In this document: in pieces, positions 1 to 6,980 of the stretch
How the letters are laid out: each line of letters opens with the position of its first letter
Position numbering within the stretch: position 1 is the first letter of the stretch
Source: Deltaproteobacteria bacterium
GTDB taxonomy: Bacteria; Desulfobacterota; GWC2-55-46
NCBI GenBank assembly: GCA_016182705.1
Contig: JACPGA010000105.1
Span: 1 to 11,095 of the forward strand
Direction of reading: 5' to 3'
Length of the DNA stretch: 11,095 nucleotides
The notes under the pieces: model-generated
What the model saw: only the letters and a program-made list of their open reading frames with translations
The model's database searches: none
What the model was told of the DNA's origin: nothing
Made by a program: the position numbers and the translations under genes

Positions 1-501
1 CCTCTCCGATATCCACGCGACGGATTCGACGTGTTGGGGATGCACGCCGAAAAGAAAAGCGCTAACAAGACCGGCCACAACAGCCCCGGCGTTAAGCGGC
101 CCCGCCGCGCCTGCCTCCCGGCGCGCGGTCCTGTACAGCGTCAACCCGAGACAAAATACAAGAAACGTATTGAGGGCGTGAAAAACAACATTGGTAAGAT
201 GGTACTGAAAGGGGTTGAGCCCCAGCACCTGATAATCAAGGCCATATGTTATCAGCGTAAGCGGGTGCCAGTAGGCGTTAAACACATCAGTCTTGAAGGC
301 CCACTTCAAAAAAGCAAAATCAAAATGCCGGATATTGTGATTCAGATAAACATACATCTGGTCGTCCCAGTTGACAAAATCATTGCCGAGGGCTGGCAGA
401 TATATCAGGAATGTTATGAAAGCGGCAAGGGCGCCGATGGCGCAGTTGAGCTTCGAGTTTCCGCCTCTGGACACAATCTTTTCAAGATCAAATTTCGCCA
501 T
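1..501 (-). CDS. Polytopic GT-C-type glycosyltransferase (TMTC/PMT-like), 3' end beyond window
   Basis: An open minus-strand frame of 167 codons starts at ATG 501 and runs off the left edge. A hydrophobic segment at about residues 20-40 is followed by NWDD (44-47), then WHPLT (78-82), a GLDY/GLNP stretch (87-97), a hydrophobic helix with HALN (108-111), and HPQHVESVAW (154-163). This series is characteristic of bacterial membrane proteins related to TMTC-type O-mannosyltransferases, usually with C-terminal TPR repeats that would lie outside the window. In GT-C enzymes an acidic pair in the first extracytoplasmic loop, here D46-D47, is catalytic, with a polyprenyl-phosphate sugar as donor. It lies downstream of pilA past a strong terminator, so it probably has its own promoter, though none is convincing. 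Glycosylation of pilin or another exported protein is inference. The start is uncertain: in-frame ATGs also exist at 564 and 570, and none has a strong ribosome binding site. Confidence 0.82.
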   Translation of the reverse strand, partial: MAKFDLEKIVSRGGNSKLNCAIGALAAFITFLIYLPALGNDFVNWDDQMYVYLNHNIRHFDFAFLKWAFKTDVFNAYWHPLTLITYGLDYQVLGLNPFQYHLTNVVFHALNTFLVFCLGLTLYRTARREAGAAGPLNAGAVVAGLVSAFLFGVHPQHVESVAWISER

Positions 502-610
502 CCGCCGACCTGTCTTTAAGCTGAACAAAGGCTGATTCAATAATATGACGCGGTTATGGGTCATGGGCATGCCTGCTCGCGAAACGTGAATCAAGGAGAC
601 TCCACCACCA

Positions 611-643
611 TAAAAAAAGGGAGGGCAGAGCCCTCCCTTTTCA
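611..643 (-). terminator. Rho-independent terminator of pilA
   Basis: A perfect 12-bp stem pairs 615-626 with 630-641 around a 3-nt loop. On the minus strand it is followed by seven Ts (612-618, partly shared with the stem). It begins about 30 nt after the pilA stop codon. The A/T flanks on both sides make it potentially bidirectional. It should end the pilA transcript and insulate the glycosyltransferase gene. Confidence 0.93.
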
Positions 644-673
644 AAAACTGCCTCAGCTGATTTGTGCCCGGAA

Positions 674-1066
674 TCAGGGCGTAGCCGGGGTGATTACGCC
701 GGAGTAATCGACTTCTGCGGTGTTCTTCGTGAGGCCCCAGCCGGTCTGGCCGGTCAAGGTGAGGCCGCCTGACGATGCAGTCATGTCGCTGGCGCAAGAT
801 ATGCCGGTCGTCGCGTTATAGCCGCCGGTTGTAAGGTTGCCACAGGTAAGTGTCGCGCCAGGGGTATCTACCAGATATGCCTGAGCGGCGGTATAGGCGT
901 TCTTTGCGTCAGCGTTGATCGAAGCTACGTAGCCCCTCTTTCTGTAGGCTGAGAACTGCGGGATAGCTATGGCCGCCAGGATCGCTATGATAGCCACGAC
1001 TATCAGCAACTCGACGAGCGTGAAGCCTTCCTCCCTTTTAATCTTTCTTGCCATGTTTTGCAGCAT
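674..1066 (-). CDS. pilA: Type IVa major pilin PilA
   Basis: The 130-residue prepilin has a 14-residue basic leader (ending KREEG) and a class III cleavage site G14|F15, followed by FTLVELLIVVAIIAILAAIA, the canonical N-terminal alpha helix. In mature numbering F1, E5 (subunit docking), P22, F24, Y27 and Y32 are present, as in Geobacter-type pilins. The mature protein is about 116 residues, so it has a C-terminal globular part rich in Gly, Thr and Ser, with two cysteines (61 and 77) that could form a disulfide, and W96. The start at ATG 1066 is set by AGGAGG at 1075-1080, 8 nt upstream; an internal ATG at 1054 lacks this. The prepilin would be processed by a PilD peptidase not in the window and assembled by PilB/PilC. 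It is transcribed alone from a sigma-54 promoter and ends at a strong terminator. The family call is certain; major-pilin status is inferred from the locus. Confidence 0.96.
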   Translation of the reverse strand: MLQNMARKIKREEGFTLVELLIVVAIIAILAAIAIPQFSAYRKRGYVASINADAKNAYTAAQAYLVDTPGATLTCGNLTTGGYNATTGISCASDMTASSGGLTLTGQTGWGLTKNTAEVDYSGVITPATP

Positions 1067-1163
1067 TTTTGTTTCCTCCTTTTTTTATCCGCATTAGTGA
1101 AAAATCTTTTTCTATTCTTCGGTCATGCTGCTTAAAACTTTAATCAACCTGCATAGCTTATAT

Positions 1164-1179
1164 TGCAACGCGCATGCCA
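1164..1179 (-). promoter_or_regulatory. Sigma-54 (-24/-12) promoter of pilA
   Basis: Read on the minus strand the sequence is TGGCATGCGCGTTGCA. This fits the RpoN consensus TGGCAYG-N4-TTGCA, with the GG (1178-1177) and GC (1166-1165) doublets exactly 12 bp apart. The predicted start is near 1153, giving a leader of about 87 nt before the pilA ATG. Sigma-54 control of pilA by the enhancer-binding protein PilR is known in Pseudomonas and Geobacter, and a PilR gene lies directly upstream. Confidence 0.92.
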
Positions 1180-1197
1180 AACAGAAAACCCCTTAAA

Positions 1198-1210
1198 TAT
1201 CAGATACTTA
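1198..1210 (+). promoter_or_regulatory. Putative IHF binding site in the pilA promoter
   Basis: TATCAGATACTTA matches the IHF consensus WATCARNNNNTTR at every defined position. It is centred about 51 bp upstream of the predicted pilA start, between the -24 box and the palindromic enhancer sites, where IHF usually bends DNA so that an enhancer-bound activator can reach sigma-54 polymerase. The consensus is short, so the position is the main support. Confidence 0.6.
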
Positions 1211-1242
1211 GATTTTAACGAGAATTTTGGCAACGAGAAAAG

Positions 1243-1257
1243 TGACAATTTTTGTCA
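1243..1257. promoter_or_regulatory. Proximal palindromic operator/enhancer of pilA (probable PilR site)
   Basis: TGACAATTTTTGTCA is an inverted repeat with 6-bp arms and a 3-bp centre. It is centred at about -97 relative to the predicted pilA start, in the usual enhancer range for sigma-54 activators. The TGTC half-site resembles the repeated C/G-TGTC element described for PilR upstream of Pseudomonas aeruginosa pilA. The same 15 bp recur in the pilB leader on the opposite strand. Confidence 0.75.
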
Positions 1258-1263
1258 ATGACG

Positions 1264-1278
1264 TGACAAATACTGTCA
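1264..1278. promoter_or_regulatory. Distal palindromic operator/enhancer of pilA (probable PilR site)
   Basis: TGACAAATACTGTCA has 5-bp arms TGACA/TGTCA around 5 bp. Its centre is 21 bp from that of the proximal copy, about two helical turns, so both sites face the same side of the DNA. That arrangement is expected for cooperative binding of two activator dimers. It is centred at about -118. Confidence 0.72.
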
Positions 1279-1404
1279 ATATTGGCCAGTTTGCGGCATC
1301 CCGCGGCTCTGCTTTGAGCGGGTCCGGCATGAAAATACGGCCTGCGTCACTTTTATTAAGCGGAAAGAAGAGATATAAAACCCAGGGAAGGCGAACATGA
1401 AAGA

Positions 1405-1420
1405 GGGGGCCATGCGCCCC
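1405..1420 (-). terminator. Weak hairpin after pilR
   Basis: GGGGC (1406-1410) pairs with GCCCC (1416-1420) around a 5-nt loop, starting 9 nt after the pilR stop codon. On the minus strand it is followed by CTCTTTC rather than a clean T run. It may be a weak or Rho-assisted end of the pilBTCSR transcript. Confidence 0.35.
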
Positions 1421-1428
1421 GGGAGAGG

Positions 1429-2715
1429 TCAGTTGTCCGGAATGCCATACTTGCTGAGTTTATATCTCATGGACCTGAAAGAAAGCCCCAGAAGCTCGGC
1501 CGCCTTCTTCTTCACGCCGCCCGTTTTTTTAAGCGCGTCCATGATGATGACTCTTTCCATATCTTCTATGGTCTTTTCCAGGTCCATGCCGCCGTCAGGG
1601 ACGCCTACGCCGCCCTGGCTGTTGTTTGCGGTAGGGCATGCACTCGCGTCAATCGCAAGGCCTCGAAGGTGCTCTGGAAGGCACTCGGCCGCTATCTCGT
1701 CGCCCTGCCCGAGTGTTACCGCGCGTTCGACTATGTTTTCGAGCTCCCTTACGTTGCCGGAGTAATCATGGTCGATGATAAGCCTCATAGCCTCTTCGGA
1801 GAAGCCTTTTATGTCCTTGCCAAGGACCTGATTATACTTATTGAGGAAATGGCGCACAAGGAGCGGGATGTCCTCCTTGCGGTCCCTTAAAGCCGGGGTG
1901 TTTATACGTATGACATTGAGCCTGTAGAAGAGGTCTTCCCTGAACCTTCCGGCACGCACCTCTGCTTCGACCTCCCGGTTCGAAGCCGCCACCAGCCTTA
2001 TGTCCACTGACATGTCGGCTGTAGCCCCGACCCTCCTGAAGCTGCGCTCCTGGATGAACCTCAGGAGCTTTACCTGCAGGTGAAGCGGCAGTTCGGTTAT
2101 CTCGTCGAGAAAAAGCGTTCCCCCGTCAGCCTGCTCGGCAAGCCCTTCCCTGTTCGCAACCGCTCCCGTGAATGCCCCTTTCATATGGCCGAAGAGCTCG
2201 CTCTCAAGGAGGTTTTCAGGTATGGCCCCGCAGTTCACGGCCACAAAAGGCTTGTCCTTTCTGTCGCTCTCCGTGTGTATGGCCCTTGCCACAAGCTCCT
2301 TGCCTGTGCCGCTCTCTCCGGTTATAAACACGTTGGTCTTGGTCTTGGCGATGCTCATTATGAGAGAATATATCTCGGCCATTCTCGCGCCTGCGCCGAC
2401 AAGGTTGGAGAAACCGAACCTTGTCTTCAGCTCTTTTTTAAGGAGGCGGTTCTCGCTCTGGAGCCTTTTGAGGTCGAGGGCCTTTCTGATAGTGAGCTTT
2501 ACCTCGTCTATGTTGAAGGGCTTTATGAAATAATCGTGCGCCCCTGCCTTCATGGCCTCTATCGCGGTCTCGACGGAAGCGTAGGCCGTGATCATTATGA
2601 CCAGGGCCTCGGGGTTCATCTCCCTTAACGCCTTCAGGAAATCGATGCCGTCCATTACCGGCATCCTGACGTCAGAGATGACCAGGTCGAAATCCTCGTT
2701 TTTGAGCCGCTCCAA
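1429..2715 (-). CDS. pilR: Sigma-54 response regulator PilR, main open part (5' end cut off by stop codon)
   Basis: This is an NtrC-family activator, expected to be phosphorylated by PilS and to switch on pilA with sigma-54 polymerase. Numbered from the natural ATG at 2832, the visible part holds the end of the receiver domain with D54 (phosphate acceptor), T82 and K104. The AAA+ domain follows with Walker A GESGTGKE (172-179), the sigma-54-contacting GAFTGA loop (219-224), Walker B GGTLFLDEI (from 237) and the FREDLFYRL arginine-finger region. A Fis-type helix-turn-helix lies at the C-terminus. Codon 35 is TAA, so this frame opens only at TTG 2715, which has no visible ribosome binding site and would lack the first third of the receiver domain, including acidic residues D10 and D11. 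If made, such a fragment would not be a normal phosphorylatable regulator. The PilR call follows from placement between pilS and pilA. Confidence 0.9.
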   Translation of the reverse strand: MERLKNEDFDLVISDVRMPVMDGIDFLKALREMNPEALVIMITAYASVETAIEAMKAGAHDYFIKPFNIDEVKLTIRKALDLKRLQSENRLLKKELKTRFGFSNLVGAGARMAEIYSLIMSIAKTKTNVFITGESGTGKELVARAIHTESDRKDKPFVAVNCGAIPENLLESELFGHMKGAFTGAVANREGLAEQADGGTLFLDEITELPLHLQVKLLRFIQERSFRRVGATADMSVDIRLVAASNREVEAEVRAGRFREDLFYRLNVIRINTPALRDRKEDIPLLVRHFLNKYNQVLGKDIKGFSEEAMRLIIDHDYSGNVRELENIVERAVTLGQGDEIAAECLPEHLRGLAIDASACPTANNSQGGVGVPDGGMDLEKTIEDMERVIIMDALKKTGGVKKKAAELLGLSFRSMRYKLSKYGIPDN

Positions 2716-2727
2716 AGCGAGCTTGGC

Positions 2728-2832
2728 TTACGGGATGCCGACGGGCTCATAGCCCTCCTTCCTCAGCATTATCTCAAGGAGCTCGCGCATGTCCCGTTCA
2801 TCGTCTATTATGAGTATCCTGTTCTTTGCCAT
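2728..2832 (-). pseudogene. pilR: 5' fragment of pilR, ending at premature TAA
   Basis: ATG 2832 lies 4 nt after the pilS stop codon, so the two genes are translationally close. It opens a 34-codon frame that begins a receiver domain: a hydrophobic beta strand, then IIDDE with acidic-pocket residues D10-D11, then the first helix up to GIP (32-34). The next codon (2730-2728) is TAA. Reading through it continues in the same frame into AKLALERL and the rest of PilR. D54, T82 and K104 then fall on exactly the NtrC numbering, so the TAA replaces one sense codon and no insertion or deletion is involved. The intact protein would be 467 residues, normal for the family. Confidence 0.88.
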
Positions 2833-2836
2833 GCCT

Positions 2837-4510
2837 CTATGCCTTCAAAGCCTCGGACAGGCCCTCTACAGGAAGGAGTATCCTGAACGAGGTGCCCATT
2901 CCCTGAACGCTTTTCACGTCCAGCCTGCCGTTGTGGCTCTCAATTATCCTGTGCACTATCGCAAGGCCCAGTCCCGTGCCTTCGTCTTTCGTGGAAAAGA
3001 ACGGGTCGAATATCCTTTTGAGGTCCTCGGGGGCGATCCCCCTGCCTGTGTCCGCGACCTTTACCTCGACATACTCCCCGGGCGCCCCTCCCCTTACCGG
3101 CTCGGCATCGACGTATGAAGCCGATACCGTCAAAGCGCCTCCTCCGGGCATGGCGTGAGCCGCGTTCAGAAACAGGTTCCAGAAGACCTGGCCCAGCTGA
3201 CGGGCGTCCCCGAGTACGCGGAAGCTGCCGTCGATGCGGCAGTCAATCATGATATTTGAAGCGTCAGGCGAATGCCTGAACACCTCCATCGTCTCGCTTA
3301 TGAGAGAGCCCAGGTCTATTGAATCTTTCAGTTCCCTGGCTGGTTTCGCGAACAGGAGATAATCAGTTATGAGCTGGTTGAGTCTTTCCGTCTCGCGCAG
3401 GATTATGTCCATGAGCTTCCTGTTGTCTCCGGCAAGGCTCACTTCCTCACGTAGCATCTGTATGGAGCCGCTTATCGAGGCGAGCGGATTCCGGATCTCG
3501 TGCGCGATGCCTATGGACAACTCTCCGAGCGCCTTGAGCTTCTCGTCGCGCCGGAGCTCCTCTTCCATGGATTTGAGCCTCGTGAGGTCCTGGAATATGA
3601 CTATGCTGTCCACTTCCCCGCCCTGGCCCGAGGATATGGTAAAGCCCAGGTATATCTCTTCGCCTGTGCTCTTCGAGTACTTCTCCTCGACCCTGTCGCC
3701 TGACTGGGCAGCCTTTTTTCCCTTATCCAGCATGCCCGGGAATATCTCGTTGACATCCCTGTAGTACACGTCTCTCAGAGAATAGCCGGTTACGACCCCG
3801 GCCTCCCGGTTGAAGGTGGTTATCCTGCCTTTTTCATCGAGCGTCATTATGCCGCTCGTGATATTGCCGACTATCTGCCTGTTCAGAGTCTCAAGCTTTT
3901 CATAGTCTATTTCCTTTTCCTCGAGCTTCCTCTCCACCTTGGCGGTACGCTCGGCAAGGTAACCGGTAAGGTACGCGACCGTAAAGAAGGCGAGGATATT
4001 CGTGGAAACGGTCATGAAGACGTCTTCCCACGCTGGAACGGCAGGGTTGTCGATAATCTTGTACTTCAAAGGGAGCATGCCGTAGAAGTCCATGTCGATA
4101 AGGACCCCGTAGGCGATGCTGGAGACCGACGCCGCGAAAAAACCGCCGGATTTATTAAGGAGTATGGAAGCCCCGATAACTGAAAGCGGGTAAAGGGCAT
4201 GGAGATAGCTTGCGGTGCCGCCGGTTATATAGACGATGACGGTAGCAAGGGCGATGTCGACTGTTATCTGGCAATAAGTGAACAGTCTGAGGTTGCCCAC
4301 CCTGTTCAGGAGCAGCGCGTAAAATATCGTAAGCAGCCCTACCGCGGCGACTATTACGTAGAGCGGATAGAAGTTAAGGCTGGCAAAGGTATACTCCTTT
4401 ACCTGGAACCATGCGGTAATGCCGAGGAACGCGAGCGCGAGCACCACCCGCAGTATCATCATAGTGAGAAGTCTGGCCCTTAGCGTTCCCCTGGGTTGTG
4501 CCTGCGTCAT
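2837..4510 (-). CDS. pilS: Sensor histidine kinase PilS
   Basis: This 557-residue inner-membrane kinase is expected to phosphorylate PilR. The N-terminal 185 residues hold about six hydrophobic segments (roughly 15-35, 47-68, 76-96, 104-118, 123-139, 165-185) with almost no periplasmic loops, the PilS plan in which the pilin level is sensed within the membrane. A short coiled coil (187-211) leads to a PAS domain (about 212-310). The HisKA helix follows with phosphoacceptor H337 in HEIRNP, and then the ATPase domain with N445/N449 (N box), DTGRG (487-491), FDPFFSTK (501-508) and GTGLGL (511-516). All catalytic motifs are intact, in contrast to its partner pilR. It starts 12 nt after the pilC stop codon; the ribosome binding site is weak. 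In P. aeruginosa PilS responds to PilA in the membrane; the same role here is inferred. Confidence 0.93.
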   Translation of the reverse strand: MTQAQPRGTLRARLLTMMILRVVLALAFLGITAWFQVKEYTFASLNFYPLYVIVAAVGLLTIFYALLLNRVGNLRLFTYCQITVDIALATVIVYITGGTASYLHALYPLSVIGASILLNKSGGFFAASVSSIAYGVLIDMDFYGMLPLKYKIIDNPAVPAWEDVFMTVSTNILAFFTVAYLTGYLAERTAKVERKLEEKEIDYEKLETLNRQIVGNITSGIMTLDEKGRITTFNREAGVVTGYSLRDVYYRDVNEIFPGMLDKGKKAAQSGDRVEEKYSKSTGEEIYLGFTISSGQGGEVDSIVIFQDLTRLKSMEEELRRDEKLKALGELSIGIAHEIRNPLASISGSIQMLREEVSLAGDNRKLMDIILRETERLNQLITDYLLFAKPARELKDSIDLGSLISETMEVFRHSPDASNIMIDCRIDGSFRVLGDARQLGQVFWNLFLNAAHAMPGGGALTVSASYVDAEPVRGGAPGEYVEVKVADTGRGIAPEDLKRIFDPFFSTKDEGTGLGLAIVHRIIESHNGRLDVKSVQGMGTSFRILLPVEGLSEALKA

Positions 4511-4522
4511 TTTCTGCCCGTC

Positions 4523-5743
4523 TTAGCCACCCGCGGCGCCTGCTATCTGGAATATCGGCAGATACAGAGCTATGACAAGACCGCCGACGACCACGCCGAG
4601 AAAGGCCATGAGCATAGGCTCGATGAGTGAAGTCAGCGCCTCTACCGCCTGGTCGACCTCCTCTTCGTAAAAATCGGCTATCTTCGTGAGCATGTTATCG
4701 AGCGCGCCGGTAGACTCTCCGACCGCTATCATCTGGGTGACCATCCCGGGGAACACCTTGGTTTCCATGAGAGGATCGGCAAGCGTCTTTCCCTGGCTGA
4801 GGCTGGTGCGGGCCTTCATGATGGCCTCTTCGATTACGACGTTGCCAGAGGTCTTTGAAACTATCTCAAGGCCTTCGAGTATCGGCACGCCGCTTGAGAG
4901 CATGGTGCCGAGCGTCCTCGTGAACCTCGCGACCGCGGTTTTCCTTATGAGGTCGCCTATGACCGGCGCCTTCAGCAAAAGCTGGTCTATGAGCTTGCGG
5001 CCCTTCGGTGTCTTGTAGGCATATTTGATGCCTACGATCGTGCCGAATATGAAGCCTAAGAGGATATACCAGGAACTCTGCAGGAATTTGCTCATATTGA
5101 CGACAACCTGCGTGGGCGCCGGAAGGGACTGGCCGAAGCTCGCGAACATGTTCTCGAAAATGGGAACGACCCACAGCAGCAGTCCGGTGACAATCAGGGC
5201 TGCTATGACAATGACTGCCGAAGGATAGGTCATCGCGCCCTTTATCTTGCCCTTGAGCTTTTCGGCCTTCTCCAGAAAGCCTGAGAGCCTGTTGAGGATG
5301 GTGTCGAGGATGCCGCCCACCTCTCCGGCCGCTATGAGGTTCACGTACAGGTCGTCGAAGACCTTGGGGTGCTTCCTCAAGGCGTCGGCAAAGGTCGAGC
5401 CCCCCTCGACAGACGACTTGACTTCGATGAGGACCCTCTTGAACTCGGCATTTTCCTGCTGTGTGGCAAGGATGTCCAGGCACTGCACCAGCGGAAGCCC
5501 CGCGTCGATCATCGTGGCGAACTGGCGGCTGAATATGACCAGGTCCTTTGTCTTGACCTTCTCGGCGAACCCGGGCAGTTTTATATTTATGCCGGACAGG
5601 CCCCCGCCTTTTTTCGAAATAGAAGAGGGCATTATCTGCTGGCGCCTGAGCGCGGCTGTCGCCTGCGCGACGCTTGCCGCCTGAAGCTCCCCTTTTCTCA
5701 ACTCACCGCTTGCGGTCTTTCCTGAGTAAACGAAGGTAGGCAT
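4523..5743 (-). CDS. pilC: Type IV pilus inner-membrane platform protein PilC
   Basis: PilC is the 406-residue polytopic platform that couples the PilB and PilT motors to pilin insertion and removal. Two T2SSF (GspF/PilC) domains are visible, at about residues 68-191 and 271-393, with the repeated signatures FSRQFATMIDAGLPL and FTRTLGTMLSSGVPI, and GEVGG and GESTG later in each repeat. Membrane helices lie near 173-196, 224-243 and 374-397. The length is typical for PilC. The gene starts 3 nt after the pilT stop codon, with a GGGAGG ribosome binding site 12 nt before the ATG and inside the end of pilT, so the two are probably co-translated. Confidence 0.97.
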   Translation of the reverse strand: MPTFVYSGKTASGELRKGELQAASVAQATAALRRQQIMPSSISKKGGGLSGINIKLPGFAEKVKTKDLVIFSRQFATMIDAGLPLVQCLDILATQQENAEFKRVLIEVKSSVEGGSTFADALRKHPKVFDDLYVNLIAAGEVGGILDTILNRLSGFLEKAEKLKGKIKGAMTYPSAVIVIAALIVTGLLLWVVPIFENMFASFGQSLPAPTQVVVNMSKFLQSSWYILLGFIFGTIVGIKYAYKTPKGRKLIDQLLLKAPVIGDLIRKTAVARFTRTLGTMLSSGVPILEGLEIVSKTSGNVVIEEAIMKARTSLSQGKTLADPLMETKVFPGMVTQMIAVGESTGALDNMLTKIADFYEEEVDQAVEALTSLIEPMLMAFLGVVVGGLVIALYLPIFQIAGAAGG

Positions 5744-5746
5744 GGC

Positions 5747-6871
5747 TTAGATTGTCCTCCCGGCCGGGCCGGTGCGCATGACCCCGGCGTTGACCATCAT
5801 CTGGCGCAGTTCGTCAGGCTCCTGGCTCCTGCCGAGCGCCTCTTCGAGGGTTATGAGTCTCTTTGAATACAGGCTCATAAGGCTCTGGTTCATGGTCTGC
5901 ATGCCGAACTTGTTCTGCCCGACCTGCATCTGTGAATACAGCTGGTGTATCTTTCCTTCCCTTATGAGGTTTCTTATGGCTGCGTTTGGCACCATGATCT
6001 CTACAGAGGCCACCCTGCCCCGCCCGTCACCCCTTGGCAAAAGGAGCTGGGATATGACGCCCTCGAGCACGAACGAGAGCTGCGCCCTGACCTGCGGCTG
6101 CTGGTCGGCGGAAAACACGTCAACTATCCTGTTTATGGTCTGGATGCATGAGTTCGTGTGCAGCGTCGCGAAGCACAGATGTCCTGTCTCGGCTATGGTG
6201 AGGGCCGTCTCTATGGTCTCCTTGTCGCGCAGCTCTCCTAAAAGGACGACGTCCGGGTCCTGCCTCAGAATATATTTCAATGCCTTATTGAAAGCCTGGG
6301 TATCGTAGCCGACTTCCCGCTGGTTTACGAGGGCCGTCTTGGAGTTGTGCAGGTACTCAATAGGGTCTTCGATCGTTATGATGTGCTCAGGGCGCTCGGT
6401 GTTTATCTTGTCTATCATCGAGGCCAGCGTGGTTGATTTACCGCTGCCTGTGGGGCCGGTGACAAGCACCAGGCCGCGCGGCTTTTTGGACAGCTCTTCG
6501 ATTATCGGAGGCAGGCCGAGTTCCTGGAAGGACTTTATCTTGAACGGGATGGTCCTGAAGACCCCGGCTACCGTTCCCCTCTGTACGAAGAGGTTGCCCC
6601 TGAAACGCGACAGTCCCTTCAACCCGAACGAAAAATCGAGCTCGTTTTCTTCCTCGAACTTGTGCTTCTGGATGTCGGTCAGGACGGAATAGCAGACCTG
6701 CTTTGACTCTGTCCCCGAGAGGACTGGGCTTGTCATGGGGTTCAATTTGCCGTGAACCCTTATCCTCGGGGGCGAACCGGCTGCTATGTGCAGGTCGCTG
6801 CCGCCCTGGTCTATCATTATTCTGAGGAGTTCCTGAAGGTTATATTTGGGAGAGCCGCCTTCTGCTTCCAT
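5747..6871 (-). CDS. pilT: Type IV pilus retraction ATPase PilT
   Basis: PilT is the cytoplasmic hexameric ATPase that drives pilus depolymerisation and twitching. From ATG 6871 it has 374 residues: a PAS-like N-terminal domain with the GGSDLHI motif (23-29), Walker A GPTGSGKS (139-146), the Asp box (IEDPIEY, 167-173), Walker B DVVLLGELRD (207-216) and the His box (H231, H238). AIRNLIRE (298-305), the C-terminal motif specific to PilT and needed for retraction, separates it from PilB. ATG 6871 is chosen over GTG 6874 because AAGGAG at 6877-6882 sits 5 nt from the ATG but only 2 nt from the GTG. A 109-nt gap with a hairpin separates it from pilB, the largest gap inside the motor operon. Confidence 0.97.
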   Translation of the reverse strand: MEAEGGSPKYNLQELLRIMIDQGGSDLHIAAGSPPRIRVHGKLNPMTSPVLSGTESKQVCYSVLTDIQKHKFEEENELDFSFGLKGLSRFRGNLFVQRGTVAGVFRTIPFKIKSFQELGLPPIIEELSKKPRGLVLVTGPTGSGKSTTLASMIDKINTERPEHIITIEDPIEYLHNSKTALVNQREVGYDTQAFNKALKYILRQDPDVVLLGELRDKETIETALTIAETGHLCFATLHTNSCIQTINRIVDVFSADQQPQVRAQLSFVLEGVISQLLLPRGDGRGRVASVEIMVPNAAIRNLIREGKIHQLYSQMQVGQNKFGMQTMNQSLMSLYSKRLITLEEALGRSQEPDELRQMMVNAGVMRTGPAGRTI

Positions 6872-6902
6872 CACTTCTCCTTGAACTGCGTTAAAAAGCC
6901 TG

Positions 6903-6946
6903 GCCGGAGTTTCTTCTGGAATATTAAGTAATAAAGGCTCTCCGGC
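6903..6946 (-). repeat. Hairpin in the pilB-pilT intergenic leader
   Basis: GCCGGAG (6903-6909) and CTCCGGC (6940-6946) form a 7-bp GC-rich inverted repeat around a 30-nt AT-rich loop, ending about 20 nt before the pilT ribosome binding site. A T run follows shortly on the minus strand (AGGCTTTTTAA). It could be an attenuator or mRNA-processing element that sets the PilB:PilT ratio, or it may have no role. Confidence 0.35.
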
Positions 6947-6980
6947 GTAAGGACTAAAGTTACAAAGACAGATTAAACCG

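Noticed and set aside
31..519. 162-codon open frame on the plus strand at the left end
   Set aside because: The opposite strand encodes a clear GT-C glycosyltransferase over the same bases; the plus-strand product is basic and matches nothing recognisable.
1300..1322. GC-rich hairpin between pilR and pilA
   Set aside because: The stem needs a 3-nt bulge and no T run follows on the minus strand, so it is not supported as a terminator; no other role is visible.
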